From Rhodoplanes sp046000175 (lineage in GTDB: Bacteria; Pseudomonadota; Alphaproteobacteria; Rhizobiales; Xanthobacteraceae): a DNA stretch of 64,000 bases. Made by a program: the position numbers and the translations under genes. The stretch spans positions 1 to 64,000 of the forward strand of contig NZ_JBEOMB010000100.1 in assembly GCF_046000175.1 (NCBI RefSeq). Reading direction: 5' to 3'. The notes beneath the pieces are model-generated. The model was given only the letters and a program-made list of their open reading frames with translations. It was not told the origin of the DNA and did no database searches. This document shows positions 62,153-64,000 of this stretch, piece after piece; the first letter of the stretch is position 1, and each line of letters opens with the position of its first letter.

Positions 62153-62623
62153 TCAGAATCGTCGGCGCACCCGGCCGACCAGCGCCTCGCGGGCCTGCGG
62201 CGGAATCTGGACGGCGGCCTCGACCACGGCGTCGATGACGATGTCACCGATGGCGACCCGCTTGTCGCGCGCCTCGGTCACGGCGGCCCGGAAGGCCGCG
62301 ACGTCGAGCTGCGGATCGGCGAGCTTGAGGATCGCGTTGCGCAGCGCCTGCTCGTACGCGGCCTGTGCCTCCGCGACCGCCGGCTTCTTCGCGTCGTAGA
62401 GGCGGCGCAGCCGCGCCGCGTCGTCGTCCGGCAGCCGGTCGGCGATCGCCTCGACCAGGCGGGCCGGCGCGCCCGGTGCCGCCCCGATGATCGGCCGCGG
62501 CGCCAGCCACTGGGCCGCGACGTAGCTGCCGAGCGTGACGTTGAGACAGAGCGAGGCGAGCAGCGCGACGTGCAGGCCCCGGATCCGCGGCGCAAGTTCG
62601 ATGAGACGCGACACCTTGGTCAT
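62153..62623 (-). CDS. Periplasmic heavy-metal sensor-type (Spy/CpxP/CnrX-like) protein
   Basis: 156 residues: N-terminal anchor (about 18-40), then a helical hairpin domain (LVEAIADRLPDDDAARLRRLYDAKKPAVAEAQAAYEQALRNAIL...) with the family's LxxAR-type second half (FRAAVTEARDKRVAIGDIVIDAVVEAAVQIPPQAREALV). In CnrYXH systems the sensor, anti-sigma and sigma genes are adjacent as here. Metal specificity is unknown. Overlaps the anti-sigma gene by 4 bases. Confidence 0.8.
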   Translation of the reverse strand: MTKVSRLIELAPRIRGLHVALLASLCLNVTLGSYVAAQWLAPRPIIGAAPGAPARLVEAIADRLPDDDAARLRRLYDAKKPAVAEAQAAYEQALRNAILKLADPQLDVAAFRAAVTEARDKRVAIGDIVIDAVVEAAVQIPPQAREALVGRVRRRF

Positions 62624-63084
62624 GGGAGCTCCAGATCGTTCGGAACCGTGCCGGCGCCGACCGTCATGGCGAGGATCACGGCCGCCGGCGGAGGGCCGGC
62701 CCGATACGGCAGCTCGCGGGCGAGCGACACGCCGACGACGAGCGAGCAGGCGAGGCTCGCGGCCGGCACCAGCCAGCGCAGCCAGCCGCGCCCCGTGGCG
62801 CCGATCGCGCGGCCCGAGGGCGCGCCCCCGAGACGCTGCGCCAGCGTCGTCCCGGGGTCCGTTGCGAGCCGCTGCATCACCGCGAAGGCGAGGTCGTCGG
62901 CGCGCCGGCGCGTCACCACGGGCGGCGCTTCCAGCATCAGGTCGAGCCGGCGCTCGGCGGCGAGCAGCGCCCTGCCCTCCGGCGTGCGGGCGATCGCCCG
63001 CGCGGCGTCGCGCATCTCGTCCGGCCAGCGCTCGACATCGCCGCCATAGGTCTCGGCCAGACGGCGAAACTCGGTGAATGTCAC
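62620..63084 (-). CDS. Anti-sigma factor (membrane)
   Basis: 154 residues. The cytosolic N-terminal part (TFTEFRRLAETYGGDVERWPDEMRDAARAIARTPEGRALLAAERRLDLML) resembles short alphaproteobacterial anti-sigma proteins; one span at about 112-133 (WLVPAASLACSLVVGVSLA) leads to a short periplasmic tail. Start GTG at 63084 with GGGAGGA upstream, overlapping the sigma gene stop (GTGA). Identification rests on context and topology. Confidence 0.72.
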   Translation of the reverse strand: MTFTEFRRLAETYGGDVERWPDEMRDAARAIARTPEGRALLAAERRLDLMLEAPPVVTRRRADDLAFAVMQRLATDPGTTLAQRLGGAPSGRAIGATGRGWLRWLVPAASLACSLVVGVSLARELPYRAGPPPAAVILAMTVGAGTVPNDLELP

Positions 63085-63641
63085 GGTATCCTCCCGGCAG
63101 TTTCTGCGCGCGGACGGCACGCCGCCTTGACGGCGGCGCGGCCGCGGATCAGCAGCGACTCGAACGCCTTCTCGGAGAGCTCCAGCACGGCCGCCGCCTC
63201 GCGGCCGCTCAGGCCCTCCATGTGGAACAGCACCACGGCGGCGCGCTGCCGGGCCGGCAGCGCCGCGATCGCCGCGTCGACGGCCCGCCGCTCCTCGCGC
63301 GCCTCAAGGGTGGCGTGCGGACCCGGCTCGCCGTCCGCCACCTCGGCGGCCAGATCCAGATCGGCGTGCAGCGGCCGGCGCCGCTGGTCGATCGCGAGAT
63401 TGGTGACGATCCGATAGAGCCAGGTGGTGAAGCGCGCCTTGGTCGGATCGAACGAGCCGGCCCGCGTCCACACCCGCAGGAACGCCTCCTGGGCGATGTC
63501 GTCGGCGTCGGCGGCATTGCCGGTGACCCGCTGGGCGACCCGGACGGCGAGCGGCATGTGACGCTCCATGAGACGACGAAAGGCGAGCCGGTCGCCGGCG
63601 GCGACCTGCGCGACGAGCCCCTCGTCGGCGTCGTTCTCCAT
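63081..63641 (-). CDS. ECF RNA polymerase sigma factor
   Basis: 186-residue sigma-70 family ECF factor. Region 2: RLAFRRLMERHMPLAVRVAQRVTGNAADADDIAQEAFLRVWTRAGSFDPTKARFTTWLYRIVTNLAIDQRRR; region 4: ALPARQRAAVVLFHMEGLSGREAAAVLELSEKAFESLLIRGRAAVKAAC. First gene of a three-gene operon with an anti-sigma and a CnrX/Spy-like sensor, so it probably answers envelope or metal stress. Confidence 0.93.
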   Translation of the reverse strand: MENDADEGLVAQVAAGDRLAFRRLMERHMPLAVRVAQRVTGNAADADDIAQEAFLRVWTRAGSFDPTKARFTTWLYRIVTNLAIDQRRRPLHADLDLAAEVADGEPGPHATLEAREERRAVDAAIAALPARQRAAVVLFHMEGLSGREAAAVLELSEKAFESLLIRGRAAVKAACRPRAETAGRIP

Positions 63642-63793
63642 CGCCCTCCGACCCCCTGATCGGTCGCGCTCCTGGCCCTGATACGCCGCGCCCCGGGCTT
63701 TCCTTCGGTGACACGCCGGGCGCGGCGGCGCGAAGGAGCCGATCGGTACGACCGTAGCAGGAGCGGCGCAGACACCGAACGCAGGAGGCCCGC

Positions 63794-64000
63794 ATGGTCC
63801 GAGCTCGGGTGGTGGCCGCGGTGCTCGGGCTCGCGTTGCCGGCCGGTGCCGGCGCGGTTCTGGCCCAACCGTCGCAGCCGGACTTTTCGGTTCTGGCGAC
63901 CACGCCGGGGACGGTCACGGATCGGGCAGCGCCCGGATCGCGCGCGGCCACGACGGCGCAGAAGCGGCGCCTTCATCTCGAAGGGCTCGGGGTCGGCTAC
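63794..64000 (+). CDS. Exported protein, unknown (3' end outside window)
   Basis: First 69 residues only. Signal peptide 1-25 (GAGAVLA-QP) then QPDFSVLATTPGTVTDRAAPG. AGGAGG lies 5 bases before the ATG. Divergent from the ECF sigma operon and so a possible sigma target, but no promoter motif was identified. Confidence 0.65.
   Translation, partial: MVRARVVAAVLGLALPAGAGAVLAQPSQPDFSVLATTPGTVTDRAAPGSRAATTAQKRRLHLEGLGVGY

Overview
The window is about 70% G+C chromosomal DNA from an alphaproteobacterium of the Hyphomicrobiales (Rhizobiales) type. Evidence for this is a GcrA cell-cycle regulator with clustered GANTC sites, a SAM-II riboswitch ahead of metZ, a three-part proton transhydrogenase (pntAA/pntAB/pntB) beside an aa3-oxidase subunit IV, a double-length dCTP deaminase, an HWE-type histidine kinase and the htpX-DUF1674 pair. 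Species cannot be fixed from the sequence. No rRNA or CRISPR array is present.

Layout. 1-17.6 kb: housekeeping and metabolism (htpX, SDHAF4-like protein, thermonuclease, L,D-transpeptidase, acs, a caspase-like protein, a Gfo/Idh/MocA oxidoreductase, AmpG-type permease, def, a flavin-binding protein, OadG-like plus OadB, DUF3574, pntB-pntAB-pntAA, coxIV). 17.9-27.1 kb: a 9.2-kb integrated element in a tRNA-Gly(CCC) gene, bounded by 49-bp direct repeats. It carries a TOPRIM primase, a RepA-like ATPase, a strikingly symmetric TGTCACA array, an HK97 prohead protease fused to a capsid-gene remnant, an AT-rich DUF3800 cargo gene, an XRE repressor with divergent promoters, small genes, a MerR-like regulator and a tyrosine integrase. 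It has no terminase, portal or tail genes, so it looks like a phage satellite or a heavily deleted prophage. 27.3-48.1 kb: HWE kinase, a HigBA-type toxin-antitoxin pair, dcd, riboswitch-controlled metZ, mepA, an epimerase-like protein, queG, a GST, uppP, an orphan molybdenum hydroxylase subunit, a uxuA/GntR/Bug-receptor group, a DUF559 element, an amino-acid-type binding protein, an enoyl-CoA hydratase and a YbhN-type membrane protein. 48.2-56.7 kb: the phosphate regulon phoR-pstSCAB-phoU-phoB with a Pho box. 57-64 kb: gcrA, argD-argF, hslO, small secreted proteins and an ECF sigma/anti-sigma/metal-sensor operon.

Genes that work together: pstSCAB imports phosphate while PhoR/PhoB/PhoU sense it; argD and argF are consecutive arginine-synthesis steps in one operon; pntAA-pntAB-pntB make NADPH from the proton gradient; mepA, the L,D-transpeptidase, the AmpG-like permease and UppP all serve the cell wall; UxuA, a GntR repressor and a Bug receptor probably form a sugar-acid uptake and use locus.

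Intergenic space is full of palindromic repeats. At least four families (A-D) recur 2-6 times each, and two further structured repeats (E, F) occur once. Family B is usually two ~66-bp units in inverted orientation. In one copy (44349-44833) a DUF559 nuclease-like gene lies exactly between the two units, which suggests a nuclease-encoding parent for a REP-like family. This and the symmetric array at 20.12-20.25 kb are the two most unusual signals.
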